A stretch of DNA of 64,000 nucleotides from the NCBI RefSeq assembly GCF_027922185.1, contig NZ_BSFE01000013.1:31676-95675 (forward strand), in the 5' to 3' direction. Position numbers and translations under genes: made by a program. The stretch comes from Maricaulis virginensis. GTDB lineage: Bacteria; Pseudomonadota; Alphaproteobacteria; Caulobacterales; Maricaulaceae. Of this stretch, positions 24,704-33,557 are shown piece after piece (the first letter of the stretch is position 1; each line of letters starts with the position of its first letter). The notes below the pieces were generated by a model. The model was not told the origin of the DNA, did no database searches, and was given only the letters and a program-made list of their open reading frames with translations.

Positions 24704-26002
24704 TTATTTCGGCGGCTTGCCGGGACCGCGCGGGCGGGGGCTGTCATTGCCGATCCGGCCGGCGATGAAATCGTCCAGATAGGGCAGCCAGCCTTCCGAG
24801 CGCGTCGCGATATAGATCATCGGGCCGCCGGGGTTCGACCGGAAATTCGAGTCCGTCGCGACGATGAAATACTCGTCGCCCTCACGCACCATGAAGGGCG
24901 AACCCGAATCCCCGCGGGTGGTGTCGCAGTTGTGGGCCATGGTGTTGTCGTTGAAGACCTCGACAATGTGGCAGCCCAGATTGCCCGACAGGTGGGTGCC
25001 GGTATCCCAGCTGTAGCCGGCCTGGAACAGCTCCGCTTCCAGGGCCCGCTGCGCGCCGGCCGTATCGATCAGGCCGCGGGCTCCGACATGGCCCAGTTCT
25101 GCGCCGAGCGGACGGTCGATGCGCAGCAGCGCCCAGTCGGTCCCGTCCAGATCGTCGGTCGAGGAAAAGCGCTCCTCATCCCAGTCGGGGGAATTGAAGT
25201 AGTCGATCACCCGCGCTTCCAGCGGACCGCCCTCGCGGGCATAGGCCGTGCGGAAGACGCCGCGCGCATCCAGCCGCCCGTCCTCGCTGATGCAGTGCGA
25301 GGCGGTGATCAGCACCGTGTCGGCGATCAGCGTCGCCGTGCAGGCGCCACCGGCGTCGAAATCGACCTGGCCGATCACGCTCCAGGGAAACACGGAGGTA
25401 TCCATGAACACCCGGTCGTCATGGCCGAAATAATGGTCGTTGATCCCCATCGGACGATCACGGCCGGTGCAGTCGGCCCGGTCGGTGCGTTCGGCGCAGG
25501 TGCCGTCACCGACGCCGGGCTCGTTGCACACACCGTCGAAGGCGGCCTCGCAGCTGTCATTGCGAAAACGCAGATGGATGATCTCGCCGCAATCATTGAG
25601 GTCGGTCGCCTGGGTGCAGGCGCCGGTGCCGAAGCCCGGCTCGTCGCACTCGCCATCATTCGCCCAGCGGCAGGAATTGTCCTCGACCCCCTCCACGATG
25701 CGCCAGCAGTCGGAATAGTCCGTGCCGCGTTCACAGGCGCCGGTGCCGATGCCGGGATCATCGCACTCGCCGTCATTGGCCCACTGGCAGGTGTCATCGC
25801 CGGAATACCGGCCGGCCGCCGGCGTGGCGCCGGGCTTGGGCGGCTTGCCCTGGAGCCAGCGGGACAGGTCGCGGCTGGACAGGCGTTCGGCGTCCGGTGA
25901 CGGCGCTCCGGCCAGAGCCGGCTCGTCCCGCGCATCCTGGGCAGCGGCCAGTGGCGAGACGGCGAAAAGCAAGGCAGCAGCAATCCAGACGCGACGTTTC
26001 AT
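24704..26002 (-). CDS. Secreted trypsin-fold serine protease with three Cys-rich repeats
   Basis: A 432-residue exported protein, signal peptide about 1-21. The first part (about 66-178) carries three repeats of roughly 35 residues with the pattern C-x-WANDGECD-x-PG-x-GTGAC-x(6)-D-x-x-DC. The first two are nearly identical in layout and the third is diverged (FDGVCNEPGVGDGTC). The second half is a chymotrypsin-like domain with the triad His in LITASHC, Asp in GTDWALLRI and Ser in TTRGDSGSPF. Cysteine spacing suggests two disulfides per repeat, and the Asp/Glu pattern could bind calcium. The C-terminus is Pro/Gly/Arg-rich. It probably acts in the periplasm or outside the cell. Confidence 0.9.
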   Translation of the reverse strand: MKRRVWIAAALLFAVSPLAAAQDARDEPALAGAPSPDAERLSSRDLSRWLQGKPPKPGATPAAGRYSGDDTCQWANDGECDDPGIGTGACERGTDYSDCWRIVEGVEDNSCRWANDGECDEPGFGTGACTQATDLNDCGEIIHLRFRNDSCEAAFDGVCNEPGVGDGTCAERTDRADCTGRDRPMGINDHYFGHDDRVFMDTSVFPWSVIGQVDFDAGGACTATLIADTVLITASHCISEDGRLDARGVFRTAYAREGGPLEARVIDYFNSPDWDEERFSSTDDLDGTDWALLRIDRPLGAELGHVGARGLIDTAGAQRALEAELFQAGYSWDTGTHLSGNLGCHIVEVFNDNTMAHNCDTTRGDSGSPFMVREGDEYFIVATDSNFRSNPGGPMIYIATRSEGWLPYLDDFIAGRIGNDSPRPRGPGKPPK

Positions 26003-26019
26003 GACTTTCCTGTTCCCCC

Positions 26020-26045
26020 CAAGTGCTCAGGCCAAGTGCTCAGGC
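26020..26045. repeat. Tandem 13-bp direct repeat
   Basis: CAAGTGCTCAGGC occurs twice back to back (26020-26032, 26033-26045), 18 bp upstream of the protease start codon on the minus strand, within the divergent promoter region. Confidence 0.85.
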
Positions 26046-26206
26046 GCTTATCCGCCAGTTCAGCGGCAAAACCAAGCGTCACCCTGCCTATCAGAGCGCC
26101 ACAAAGATGACCGTCCCCTGAACAGGGCATTCAAGCCAGGTTCGGGCCGGCTGTGGCTTGATGGCGGACGAGGAGGGCACCGACCTGACAGGAAAGGACT
26201 GAGATC

Positions 26207-26638
26207 ATGTTCGGTATCAAGACCATAGCCGCTGCCCTGGCACTCTCGACCGTCGGCAGCATCTCCATGGCCGGCGCTGCCCAGGCTGACACCTGGGTCC
26301 TGAACGCTGCAGCCTGCCCGGATCTGCGCGAGGATCGCCGCGATCGCCGCCACTATGACGGCCGGCGCGACCGCCGCGAGGACTTCCGCGACCGCCGGGT
26401 GATCGACTGCCCGCCGCGTGCCTGGCGCTATGAAGCCGGCCGCTGGGACCGCCATTACGGCCACCCGCGCTATGAGCGCAGCCGCTATGCCTCGCCCGGC
26501 CTTGTCTACCGTTCGCGCGATGGCGGTTTCTACGTCGCCGACCGCTATGGCCGCCGCCAGTGGATCGATGTGCGGATCGAGTATCCGCGCGGTCGTCACT
26601 ATGACCGCCCGCATGGCCGCCCGTACCGAGGCTACTAG
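26207..26638 (+). CDS. Secreted Arg/Tyr/Asp-rich protein of unknown function
   Basis: A 143-residue exported protein with a signal peptide (about 1-27, MFGIKTIAAALALSTVGSIS..., cut near AQA). The mature part is very basic and low in complexity, with clusters such as REDRRDRRHYDGRRDRRED and RYERSRY. Two cysteines (ACPDL, DCPPR) flank the first Arg/Asp block and could pair. The ending RRQWIDVRIEYPRGRHYDR has a distant look of RcnB-type proteins, but I cannot assign it. Its stop overlaps the end of the convergent PhzF gene by 4 bp. Confidence 0.78.
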   Translation: MFGIKTIAAALALSTVGSISMAGAAQADTWVLNAAACPDLREDRRDRRHYDGRRDRREDFRDRRVIDCPPRAWRYEAGRWDRHYGHPRYERSRYASPGLVYRSRDGGFYVADRYGRRQWIDVRIEYPRGRHYDRPHGRPYRGY

Positions 26639-27459
26639 GCGTCCGGCAGGATGATCGCACCGTCCAGATAGCGGGGCGCGTGACCGTGGAAGGTGACGCG
26701 CCCTGCGGCCGGTTCCACCTCGAGCCGGCCGGGGCGCGGGCCGATCTGGCGGGCTGTCAGACGGGTCTCACCCAGGCGATCCGACCAGTAAGGCGCGAGC
26801 GAACAGTGGGCCGAGCCGGTCACCGGGTCCTCGTCAACGCCTGAAGCCGGCGCGAAGAAGCGAGAGACGAAATCGACCGCGTCGCCGGGCGCGGTGATGA
26901 TCACATTTTTGCCGATGGTGCGAAGCTGTCCGAGATCGGGGCGGACCTCCCGCACGGTGTCCTCATCCGCCACAACCCACATCTGATAGCGCGCGCCGTG
27001 AATCCGCTCGATATCGAACATGGCGTCCAGCTCGTGTCCGGACAGGCCGAGCGCGTTGCGCGTCGCGGTATCCGGCTTGCCGGCATGAAAGCCGACCTGC
27101 GGCAGATCCATCGTGAAACCGGCCGCGCTGCGGCTGACGCTCAAAGGGCCGGAGCGCGTCTGGAAATGCGCGGTCTCGCCGCGCACGGCACCGGTTTCCA
27201 GCAGCACCGCGCCCGCCGCGAACGTGGCGTGACCGCACAGATCGACCTCGACCGCCGGCGTGAACCAGCGCAGATCCCACCGGTCCTTGCCGCTTGGGAC
27301 GACGAAGGCCGTTTCGGACAGGTTGTTGGAGTTGGCGATACCGGCGAGGACAGCGTCGCCGGGAAAGGCATCCATTACGCAGACACCGGCCGGATTGCCG
27401 CTGAACGGGACGTCCGGATCGGCGAAGGAGTGGATTTCATAGTAGGGCAGGCGGGTCAT
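26635..27459 (-). CDS. PhzF-family isomerase/epimerase
   Basis: A 274-residue protein of the diaminopimelate-epimerase-like PhzF family. Diagnostic parts are FSGNPAGVCVM, the catalytic-glutamate segment NSNNLSETAFVV (Glu at about 49), RWFTPAVEVDLCGHATFAA and DEDPVTGSAHCSLAPYW. Phenazine genes are absent, so it is one of the many family members with an unassigned metabolic role. It lies 6 bp downstream of the thioredoxin-like gene on the minus strand and is probably in one operon with it. Confidence 0.93.
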   Translation of the reverse strand: MTRLPYYEIHSFADPDVPFSGNPAGVCVMDAFPGDAVLAGIANSNNLSETAFVVPSGKDRWDLRWFTPAVEVDLCGHATFAAGAVLLETGAVRGETAHFQTRSGPLSVSRSAAGFTMDLPQVGFHAGKPDTATRNALGLSGHELDAMFDIERIHGARYQMWVVADEDTVREVRPDLGQLRTIGKNVIITAPGDAVDFVSRFFAPASGVDEDPVTGSAHCSLAPYWSDRLGETRLTARQIGPRPGRLEVEPAAGRVTFHGHAPRYLDGAIILPDA

Positions 27460-27465
27460 GGGGCG

Positions 27466-28305
27466 TTACCAGGCAGAGGAGACATGCGGCTCGAAATCGA
27501 GCGCGAGATCGGGTTCGTCCGCATCCAGCGCCGCCACGGTCTCGATCGTCACCGGGCCATCGCCGGCCCGTTCGCTCAGCGCTTCGGCGACCAGGCTGCG
27601 GGCGCGCGATTGCAGCCGGCTGATCTGGCGTGGCAGCGCCCGGCGCCAGGCTTCCACCTCGCCGTCCAGCGCGGCGAAATTCTCCGGCCGTTCGGAGGCG
27701 GGCAGGGCGCGCCAGGTGGCGATGTCGCGATAGGCCCGGGCGAGGCGGGCGGCCTCCTCATCCTCGAACACCTCGATTTCCAGCAGCATCGCCTGATAGG
27801 TCAGCGAGCCTTCCAGCAGGCCGGCCGAGGCCGGGCCCTGATCCGCCCATTTGGCAAACCAGGCGCGCGCTTCCTCGACCGGCGTCGAGGCGGCGCTCGA
27901 CCAGTCATTTCGGGCCTCACGGTTCAGCAGGACTTCCTCTTCGGGATCGACGATCAGAACGGTCGGCGTCGCATAGAGCGCGGTAATGCCGAACCGGGCG
28001 GCCACGTCCTGGTTTTCATTGCGCCAGTCCACATCGATGAAGCGGGTGACAAAGGACTGTTCCAGCGTGGCGGCGAGCTCGGGGTCCTCGAAATGATGCG
28101 CCAGGCCGCGGCTGTCATGGCACCAGTTGGCGCCGAGCACGAGCAGCAGGCGCTTGTCCTCGGCCCGCGCCTGAGCCAGTGCGGCATCGACCACCGGCAT
28201 GGCGTCGTAATTGCCGTCGAAAGGCCGCGGATGATCGCCCTCGGCCGCAGCGACCATGGGCATGAGAAAAAGCAGGAAGCCGAGCACGGCGGCAGTGATG
28301 CGCAT
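27466..28305 (-). CDS. Periplasmic thioredoxin-fold protein with a CxxS site
   Basis: A 279-residue exported protein, signal peptide about 1-21. The thioredoxin fold runs from about 38 to 140, with LLLVLGANWCHDSRGLAHHF at the active-site position and YATPTVLIVDPEEE carrying the cis-proline. The usual CxxC is CHDS, so it has one reactive cysteine and cannot form the normal internal disulfide. The remaining 130 residues are helical and charged. It might act as a disulfide isomerase or a binding protein, and the DsbD-type reductase at 38.1 kb could be its electron source (inference). Confidence 0.85.
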   Translation of the reverse strand: MRITAAVLGFLLFLMPMVAAAEGDHPRPFDGNYDAMPVVDAALAQARAEDKRLLLVLGANWCHDSRGLAHHFEDPELAATLEQSFVTRFIDVDWRNENQDVAARFGITALYATPTVLIVDPEEEVLLNREARNDWSSAASTPVEEARAWFAKWADQGPASAGLLEGSLTYQAMLLEIEVFEDEEAARLARAYRDIATWRALPASERPENFAALDGEVEAWRRALPRQISRLQSRARSLVAEALSERAGDGPVTIETVAALDADEPDLALDFEPHVSSAW

Positions 28306-28369
28306 GGGGAACTCTCATTCTGTGGTGCCGCCAGAAAAGCACAGGGACAGGGCGGGGGCCAGCAGAGCA

Positions 28370-28521
28370 CCCATCCTTCCCCTTGACGGGGAAGGTGCCC
28401 GGCACAGCCGGGCGGAAGGGGTGAATCCCGGTGCTCGCGAATTCGCAGACACGTTGCCCCCACCCCCTCCGGCCCGCGGCTTGCGCCGCGGCCCACCTCC
28501 CCCATCAAGGGGGAAGATGGG
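28370..28521. repeat. REP doublet, family B
   Basis: Inverted arms CCCATCCTTCCCCTTGACGG... at the left and the diverged complement ...CAAGGGGGAAGATGGG at the right enclose further small hairpins (GCCCGGCACAGCCGGGC; CCGCGGCTTGCGCCGCGG). It lies between the ABC exporter stop and the start of the thioredoxin-like gene. Confidence 0.75.
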
Positions 28522-28532
28522 GTTCGCAGACG

Positions 28533-30317
28533 CTACCCCGCAGCCAGTGCCGCCAGACGGGCATAGATGCCGTCATCATTGGCAGCCAGCTCGTCATGCG
28601 TGCCCTGTTCGACCACACGGCCGCGATCGAAGACCAGGATGCGGTCGGCATCGCGGATGGTCGACAGGCGGTGGGCGATGAGGATGGTTGTGCGGCCGGC
28701 CATGACCGCTTCCATCGCCGCCTGCACGTCGCGCTCGGTCTCGTTGTCGAGGCTGGAGGTCGCCTCGTCGAGAATGAGGATCGGGGCGTCGGCCAGGATC
28801 GCCCGGGCAATCGCCACACGCTGGCGCTCGCCGCCCGACAGCTTCACGCCCCGCTCGCCGACCAGCGTGTCATAGCCCTGCGGCAGGCGCCGGATGAAGG
28901 CGTCGGCATGGGCGGCTTTCGCGGCCTCGATCACCTCGTCCAGGGAACAGCCCGGCCGGCCATAGGCGATGTTCTCCGCGATCGAGCGGTGGAACAGGGC
29001 CGGGTCCTGCGGCACCAGGGCGATATGGCGGCGCAGGCTGTCCTGGCGCACGTCGCGGACATCCTGGCCGTCGATGATCACACAGCCGTCGTCGACATCG
29101 TAGAGACGCTGGACCAGCTTGACGAAGGTCGATTTGCCGGACCCGGTGGGGCCGACCAGCGCGACTTTCTCGCCGGGGCGGATGGCGATGGAGAAGTCGG
29201 TGTAGAGCGGGCGGTCCTGGCCGGCATAGGTGAAGTCGACATGGTCGAAACGGATCGCGCCCCTGGACGGGCGGAAGTCCTTCGCGTCCGGACGGTCCTC
29301 GACCTCGTTTTCCTGCAGGTCGAAAATCGCCAGGTCCTGGATCTCGTCCATGCTTTTCTGGACCTGCTGCACCTGTTCGCCGAAGCGCCGCATATAGCCG
29401 GCCACGATCATGTAGGCGGTCAGCGCTGCCGTGACATCGCCGGCCGTCGCCGCTCCGCGCGACCATTGCCAGACCAGCAGGCCCACGAGGGCGGCCTGCA
29501 TCGACAGGTCGGTGACGATGTTGACCAGCCAGGAATTGACGAAGCGCAGCCAGGTCTTCTTCGCCTCGGCGCGCCAGCGCCAGGCGAGCGCGTGGAAGCG
29601 CGTGTCCTCGCGGGTCTCCGCGCCGAAAGCCTTCACCGTGGCGATGCCGCCGACCGCATCGGCCAGCGCGCCGCCGATCTGGCTGTCCAGCGCGTTCGAG
29701 CGGATATTCTGCGGGCGGATATAATAGCGGCTCAGCACCAGGGTGGACGCCACGAAGGCGGCCATCACGCACAGCACCACGAGGCCGACCAGCGGCCAGC
29801 GGAACGCCATCACCGCGGCGATACCGAGCATGACCGCCACCGACGGCGCGACGCCGAAGATGATGTTCATGGTCAGATTGTCATAGGCCCACATGCCACG
29901 CGTCACCTTGCGCACGACCGAGCCGGCAAAGGTGTTGGCGTGCCAGTCCAGCGAGAAGCGCTGCACCTTGGAAAAGGCTTCCGAGGTCAGGTCGGCCATG
30001 TTCGCCGAGGAGAAGGGCACTTCACAGCGCGAGGCCAGCTGGCGGAAGGCATAGAACACGACCGCCACGCCCAGATAGAGCACGAAGGCGGGCCAGGGTG
30101 TTCCGGCATCCGGCCCGGCGGCCAGCGTGTCGATGAGGCGGCCTGCGGCGAGCGGGATCATCAGCTCGGTGATGGTCGCCAGCGTCATGAAGCTGATCAT
30201 ACCGGTCAGCAGCCACGGGCGGCGGGCCCACTGGCGGCCGAGATAGGCCAGAACCTGGGTGTTCTTCAGCTCGCGCGTGCGCGGCGTTTCATTTTCGTCG
30301 TCGAGAAAGTCGGACAT
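28533..30317 (-). CDS. ABC exporter, fused permease and ATPase
   Basis: A 594-residue half-transporter that should act as a homodimer in the inner membrane. The N-terminal domain has six membrane helices (about 35-330). The ATPase domain (about 355-590) has Walker A GPTGSGKST, the Q-loop VPQDPALF, the ABC signature LSGGERQR, Walker B ILILDEATSS and the H-loop IAHRLST. It resembles MsbA/BmrA-type lipid or drug exporters, and the substrate cannot be inferred. It is probably transcribed alone, with 327 bp upstream. Confidence 0.95.
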   Translation of the reverse strand: MSDFLDDENETPRTRELKNTQVLAYLGRQWARRPWLLTGMISFMTLATITELMIPLAAGRLIDTLAAGPDAGTPWPAFVLYLGVAVVFYAFRQLASRCEVPFSSANMADLTSEAFSKVQRFSLDWHANTFAGSVVRKVTRGMWAYDNLTMNIIFGVAPSVAVMLGIAAVMAFRWPLVGLVVLCVMAAFVASTLVLSRYYIRPQNIRSNALDSQIGGALADAVGGIATVKAFGAETREDTRFHALAWRWRAEAKKTWLRFVNSWLVNIVTDLSMQAALVGLLVWQWSRGAATAGDVTAALTAYMIVAGYMRRFGEQVQQVQKSMDEIQDLAIFDLQENEVEDRPDAKDFRPSRGAIRFDHVDFTYAGQDRPLYTDFSIAIRPGEKVALVGPTGSGKSTFVKLVQRLYDVDDGCVIIDGQDVRDVRQDSLRRHIALVPQDPALFHRSIAENIAYGRPGCSLDEVIEAAKAAHADAFIRRLPQGYDTLVGERGVKLSGGERQRVAIARAILADAPILILDEATSSLDNETERDVQAAMEAVMAGRTTILIAHRLSTIRDADRILVFDRGRVVEQGTHDELAANDDGIYARLAALAAG

Positions 30318-30605
30318 GGCAGCGTCGGAGCCCCTTTGCGGAGGGTGGGGCGTTCCGTCCTCATGAACTTGATCATCCGGGAAAAGCGAAGGTCGGGCGC
30401 AATGGATAACCCGTGGGCCGTTCCTGCATCGCGCGGGTCGGGCTGTCGACGGGACCAGGCAGCGCGCCGGCTACCTGCTTTCCTAGATGGATCGAGTCAT
30501 GGATCTGCTCACTTGTGCCGATTGATCCGGGAGGGCTGGGTAGCCGCTCGCGCCGGCAAGGGCAAGTTTCGCCGGCGCGCTTTTCGCGTTTGAAGGGAGA
30601 AGTGT
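30318..30605. other. Intergenic region between the chemoreceptor and ABC exporter genes
   Basis: No gene supported. It contains the ABC promoter region (minus strand) and a hairpin GCGCCGGC ... GCCGGCGC near 30549-30577, followed on the plus strand by GCTTTTCGCGTTT. Open frames here have no ribosome-binding sites. Confidence 0.5.
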
Positions 30606-30651
30606 GGCCTGCCGGGCACAGGGGGAGGGGAACCCCGTGCCCGGTCAGGCC
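30606..30651 (-). terminator. Long hairpin overlapping the chemoreceptor stop codon
   Basis: GGCCTG-CCGGGCAC-GGGG on the left pairs with CCCC-GTGCCCGG-CAGGCC on the right with a few mismatches. The stem includes the receptor's stop (30645-30647). The T-run on the minus strand is poor, so termination may depend on Rho. Confidence 0.55.
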
Positions 30652-32342
30652 GCTTCCACGGCCTGGAGATAGCGCTGTATCTCCGACCGGATGCTGGAGC
30701 TCTGGCGGGACAGTTCTTCTGCCGTGCCGGCCACCTGGCAGGCGGCGGCAGAGGTCGAACTGGCGGCCGTTTCGAGCATGGTCACGGACCGGTTGACCTC
30801 TTCGGTCCCGGCCGCGGCCTCGTGAACATTGCGGTTGATCTCGTCCGTCGCGGCTGTCTGCTGTTCGGCGCCGACGGCAACGGCGGCGGAGATTTCGGCG
30901 ACCTGGCCGACCACGTCATGGATGGCCTGGATGGCGCCGACGACGTCCTGCGTGCTCTGCTGGATGGTGCGGATCTGGCCGGTGACGTTGGCGGTGGCCT
31001 GTTCGGTCTGCTCGGCGAGATTCTTCACTTCGCCGGCGACGACGGCAAAGCCTTTGCCGGCTTCACCCGCGCGCGCGGCCTCGATGGTGGCGTTCAGGGC
31101 CAGCAGCTTGGTCTGTTCGGTCACGCTGGCTATCAGGACGAGCACATCCTCGATCTCGCGGGCGGCACTGGCCAGGCCGTCGATCCGGGCGAGTGCCTGG
31201 GAGGTGCGGCTGGAAGCGGTTTCGGAAATCTCGGCCCCGCGGCCGATCTGGTTCGAGACCTCGCGGATGGCAGCGGCGAGCTCCTCGGTCGCCGCAGCGA
31301 CGGTCTGCACATTGGACGAGGTCTGCACCATGATGGCCGACACGCTCTGGGTCTGGGCATTGCCCTCTTCCGCCGCGGTCGCCATCGAACTCGCCGTGGC
31401 TTCCAGTTCCTCGGCGGCGCTGGCCAGTGTGGCCATGGAAATCTCGATCTGCGCCTCGAAGGCGTCGGTCAGTTCCTTGACCGTTGCGGCGCGCTCCAGT
31501 TCGCGGCGGGCGTTTTCCTGATCCTTGCGGATCTGCTCGATACGCTCGCGCGAGACGGTGATGAAGTGCTGCAGCGTGCGGTTCAGCGCGCCGATCTCGT
31601 CGCGCCGGTCGATACCGTCGACCCGGACATCGAGATTGCCTTCTGCGACACGGGTCAGATTGCCGACGACACGGTCCAGCGGCTGCACGATCTGGCTGCG
31701 GCTGATGATGTGGGCGAGGGCGAAACCGCCCAGCGCCGAGATGAGGCTGACCGCGATCATCGCGATACGGACAGACTTCATGGTCGCCTCCGCATCGGCG
31801 GCCAGCTCGACGCCGCGGTGGTCGGCATGTTCGATATAGGCCTCTATGGCGCTGCGCAGTTCAACGATCGTGTCGTCCGAGCCGTGCACCGCCGACAGCA
31901 GCGCGCGATGCTCGTCCGTCATCTCGATCTCGCCGATTTCCTCGGCGGTACGGATCGAGTGTTCCATGTCGACCAGATAGGCCATGTAGGCCTGTTCGAT
32001 GCGGTCGAGCATGCGGGTCTGCTCGGGAGAGGCGGTCGCGCGGGCCTCGGCGAGCAGGTGCTCGAAATCCGCTTCGGCTTCGAGAACATGGGCCCGGGCG
32101 CGTTCGATATGCCCCGGGTCGATCGCTGCCTGGTATTCGGTCCGGTTGAGGTCGATCGCGTCCTGCCCCAGATGGCCGCCCAGATTGATCTGGACCGCCA
32201 GTTCCTCGATCGCGAGCGCGTCGTGCTCGACATGATTGAGGCTGACGATGCCGATCGTGGCGACAGTCGCGATGGCCGCCACAAGAAGGCCGGTGATGGC
32301 AAGAATCTTGGTGGCGATGGACAGGTCGGAAAACCGGAACAT
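30645..32342 (-). CDS. Methyl-accepting chemotaxis protein
   Basis: A 565-residue membrane chemoreceptor. One helix near the N-terminus (about 11-33, ILAITGLLVAAIATVATIGI) and another at about 192-212 frame a periplasmic four-helix-bundle-type sensor. A HAMP domain follows (about 215-265, RSQIVQPLDRVVGNLTRVAE), then a long signalling coiled coil. The hairpin tip matches the family core (LALNATIEAARAGEAGKGFA and VVAGEVKNLAEQTEQAT). No CheW-type C-terminal pentapeptide is present. The ATG at 32342 is supported by AAGGAGACACC. cheY and cheZ lie 21 kb away. Confidence 0.95.
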   Translation of the reverse strand: MFRFSDLSIATKILAITGLLVAAIATVATIGIVSLNHVEHDALAIEELAVQINLGGHLGQDAIDLNRTEYQAAIDPGHIERARAHVLEAEADFEHLLAEARATASPEQTRMLDRIEQAYMAYLVDMEHSIRTAEEIGEIEMTDEHRALLSAVHGSDDTIVELRSAIEAYIEHADHRGVELAADAEATMKSVRIAMIAVSLISALGGFALAHIISRSQIVQPLDRVVGNLTRVAEGNLDVRVDGIDRRDEIGALNRTLQHFITVSRERIEQIRKDQENARRELERAATVKELTDAFEAQIEISMATLASAAEELEATASSMATAAEEGNAQTQSVSAIMVQTSSNVQTVAAATEELAAAIREVSNQIGRGAEISETASSRTSQALARIDGLASAAREIEDVLVLIASVTEQTKLLALNATIEAARAGEAGKGFAVVAGEVKNLAEQTEQATANVTGQIRTIQQSTQDVVGAIQAIHDVVGQVAEISAAVAVGAEQQTAATDEINRNVHEAAAGTEEVNRSVTMLETAASSTSAAACQVAGTAEELSRQSSSIRSEIQRYLQAVEAA

Positions 32343-32488
32343 GGTGTCTCCTTGGCTCGCAATCGGCCGGGAGGGTGCAGATGCCAGATTGCACAGACCG
32401 CCGGTCCCCTCAAAGCGTGTGCGGTAACAGGTCTCGATCGGCACTCCGGGTGTCGACCTGAAGTCGTTAGGCGCAATTTCAGGGAAAG

Positions 32489-32541
32489 GCGATGTATAAG
32501 GAATTCATCGCGATTAAGGGTCAGGAAACCCTTGCATGCAA
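32489..32541. other. Cluster of small palindromes upstream of the chemoreceptor
   Basis: GCGATG ... CATCGC (32489-32511), AAGGGT ... ACCCTT (32516-32533) and TTGCATGCAA (32532-32541) occur in a row, between the thioesterase stop and the receptor promoter. Confidence 0.4.
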
Positions 32542-32564
32542 GAGAACGGATGCGTTCAGAAGCA

Positions 32565-32579
32565 TTAGCGCGTCATTAA
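32565..32579 (-). promoter_or_regulatory. Possible CtrA site
   Basis: TTAG-N7-TTAA is one base from the CtrA consensus TTAA-N7-TTAA. It lies about 225 bp before the chemoreceptor ATG. CtrA controls motility genes in Caulobacterales, but the distance and mismatch leave this weak. Confidence 0.3.
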
Positions 32580-32601
32580 CTGCAAGTTGCGTCCTGACCG
32601 C

Positions 32602-33528
32602 TCAGGCTTCAAGGTCGCCGATACAGGCGGCCTCGAGCGCCTGCTGGATTTCCGGCGAAGCGGGCAGGAGTTTGCGGGCGTCGAGGTCCATGGGAGCGGC
32701 GACGCCCTCCACGGTCCACCACGGACGTCCGGTCTCCGGTTCCAGCACCCAGTGAACGAGATTGCGCACCTTGGGGCCGGCTGACTTGAGTCCCGAGCGG
32801 ACCACAAACCCGTCACCGGCCCGTGCCCAGCGCCAGGGCCGGATCCGGCACTCCAGCAGCGCCGAGCCGACATTGCCGCCGCCCCCCCGGGCATGCATGG
32901 CGTACTCTTCGGGGAAGGCCGCCGCGAAATTGGTCACGCTGTCGGAAATGCGCCCGAGCAGGAATTCCAGCCGCATGCGGCCGAAGGCGTCCATCTCCTC
33001 CATACCGAAACGGCCGCGCCCGATCTGCTGGAGGCCCAGCACGTCGGCCCTTGCCAGGCTGGCTTCGGTCCCGGGGCGGGTATCCAGCATGATGCCGCGC
33101 GGAGCTGCAAAGTCCGGACAGTCGACGGCGAGCCGGTCGGCCCGGCTGGCAAAGCGCCGCGGCCAGGCAAAGTCGCGCCCGTCCTGGGGCGAGGCATGGC
33201 CCAGCACGATCCGGAAGCTGGCAGCCGGCGCGCCCGAGCCGGAATGGCGCATCACCAGCATCGCGGTCGCGCCGGACGCATCACGGTCCAGAAGGCCGCC
33301 GTCGATATAGACAGGCGCGCCGGGATGGGCCTCGGCGAGGAAGCGGATATGAATGTCGCGCGCGATCAGCGTGGCCAGGGCATCGGCGCGATGGACCGGA
33401 TTGAGCCCGGCCTCCTCGGCCAGATTGGCGACGGCCTGGGCTGCCTTGGCGAGATAGAAGCGCACATTCATGTGCCCCAGCTCGTCGCATTCCCAGGCAT
33501 TCACGGTGCCGCGCCAGAGTTCGATCAT
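32602..33528 (-). CDS. Hotdog-fold thioesterase-like protein
   Basis: A 308-residue soluble protein whose N-terminal part (WRGTVNAWECDELGHMNVRF, residues 4-23) fits the FadM/4HBT-type hotdog start, in which the Asp and the GHMN turn sit at the active site. The second half (for example GRMRLEFLLGRISDSVTNFA and LLECRIRPWRWARAGDGF) probably forms a second hotdog unit, so the chain may be a fused dimer. It is likely to act on an acyl-CoA thioester. The ATG at 33528 begins just before the conserved core, and a longer frame upstream has poor coding character. It ends 29 bp from zur in the same direction. Confidence 0.8.
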   Translation of the reverse strand: MIELWRGTVNAWECDELGHMNVRFYLAKAAQAVANLAEEAGLNPVHRADALATLIARDIHIRFLAEAHPGAPVYIDGGLLDRDASGATAMLVMRHSGSGAPAASFRIVLGHASPQDGRDFAWPRRFASRADRLAVDCPDFAAPRGIMLDTRPGTEASLARADVLGLQQIGRGRFGMEEMDAFGRMRLEFLLGRISDSVTNFAAAFPEEYAMHARGGGGNVGSALLECRIRPWRWARAGDGFVVRSGLKSAGPKVRNLVHWVLEPETGRPWWTVEGVAAPMDLDARKLLPASPEIQQALEAACIGDLEA

Positions 33529-33557
33529 CGCAGGAAGTTCCGGTCCGGATAAAAGGG

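Noticed and set aside
30822..32579. Plus-strand open frame opposite the chemoreceptor
   Set aside because: The Asp/Gly-rich translation mirrors the Ala/Glu codons of the receptor coiled coil. No start signal.
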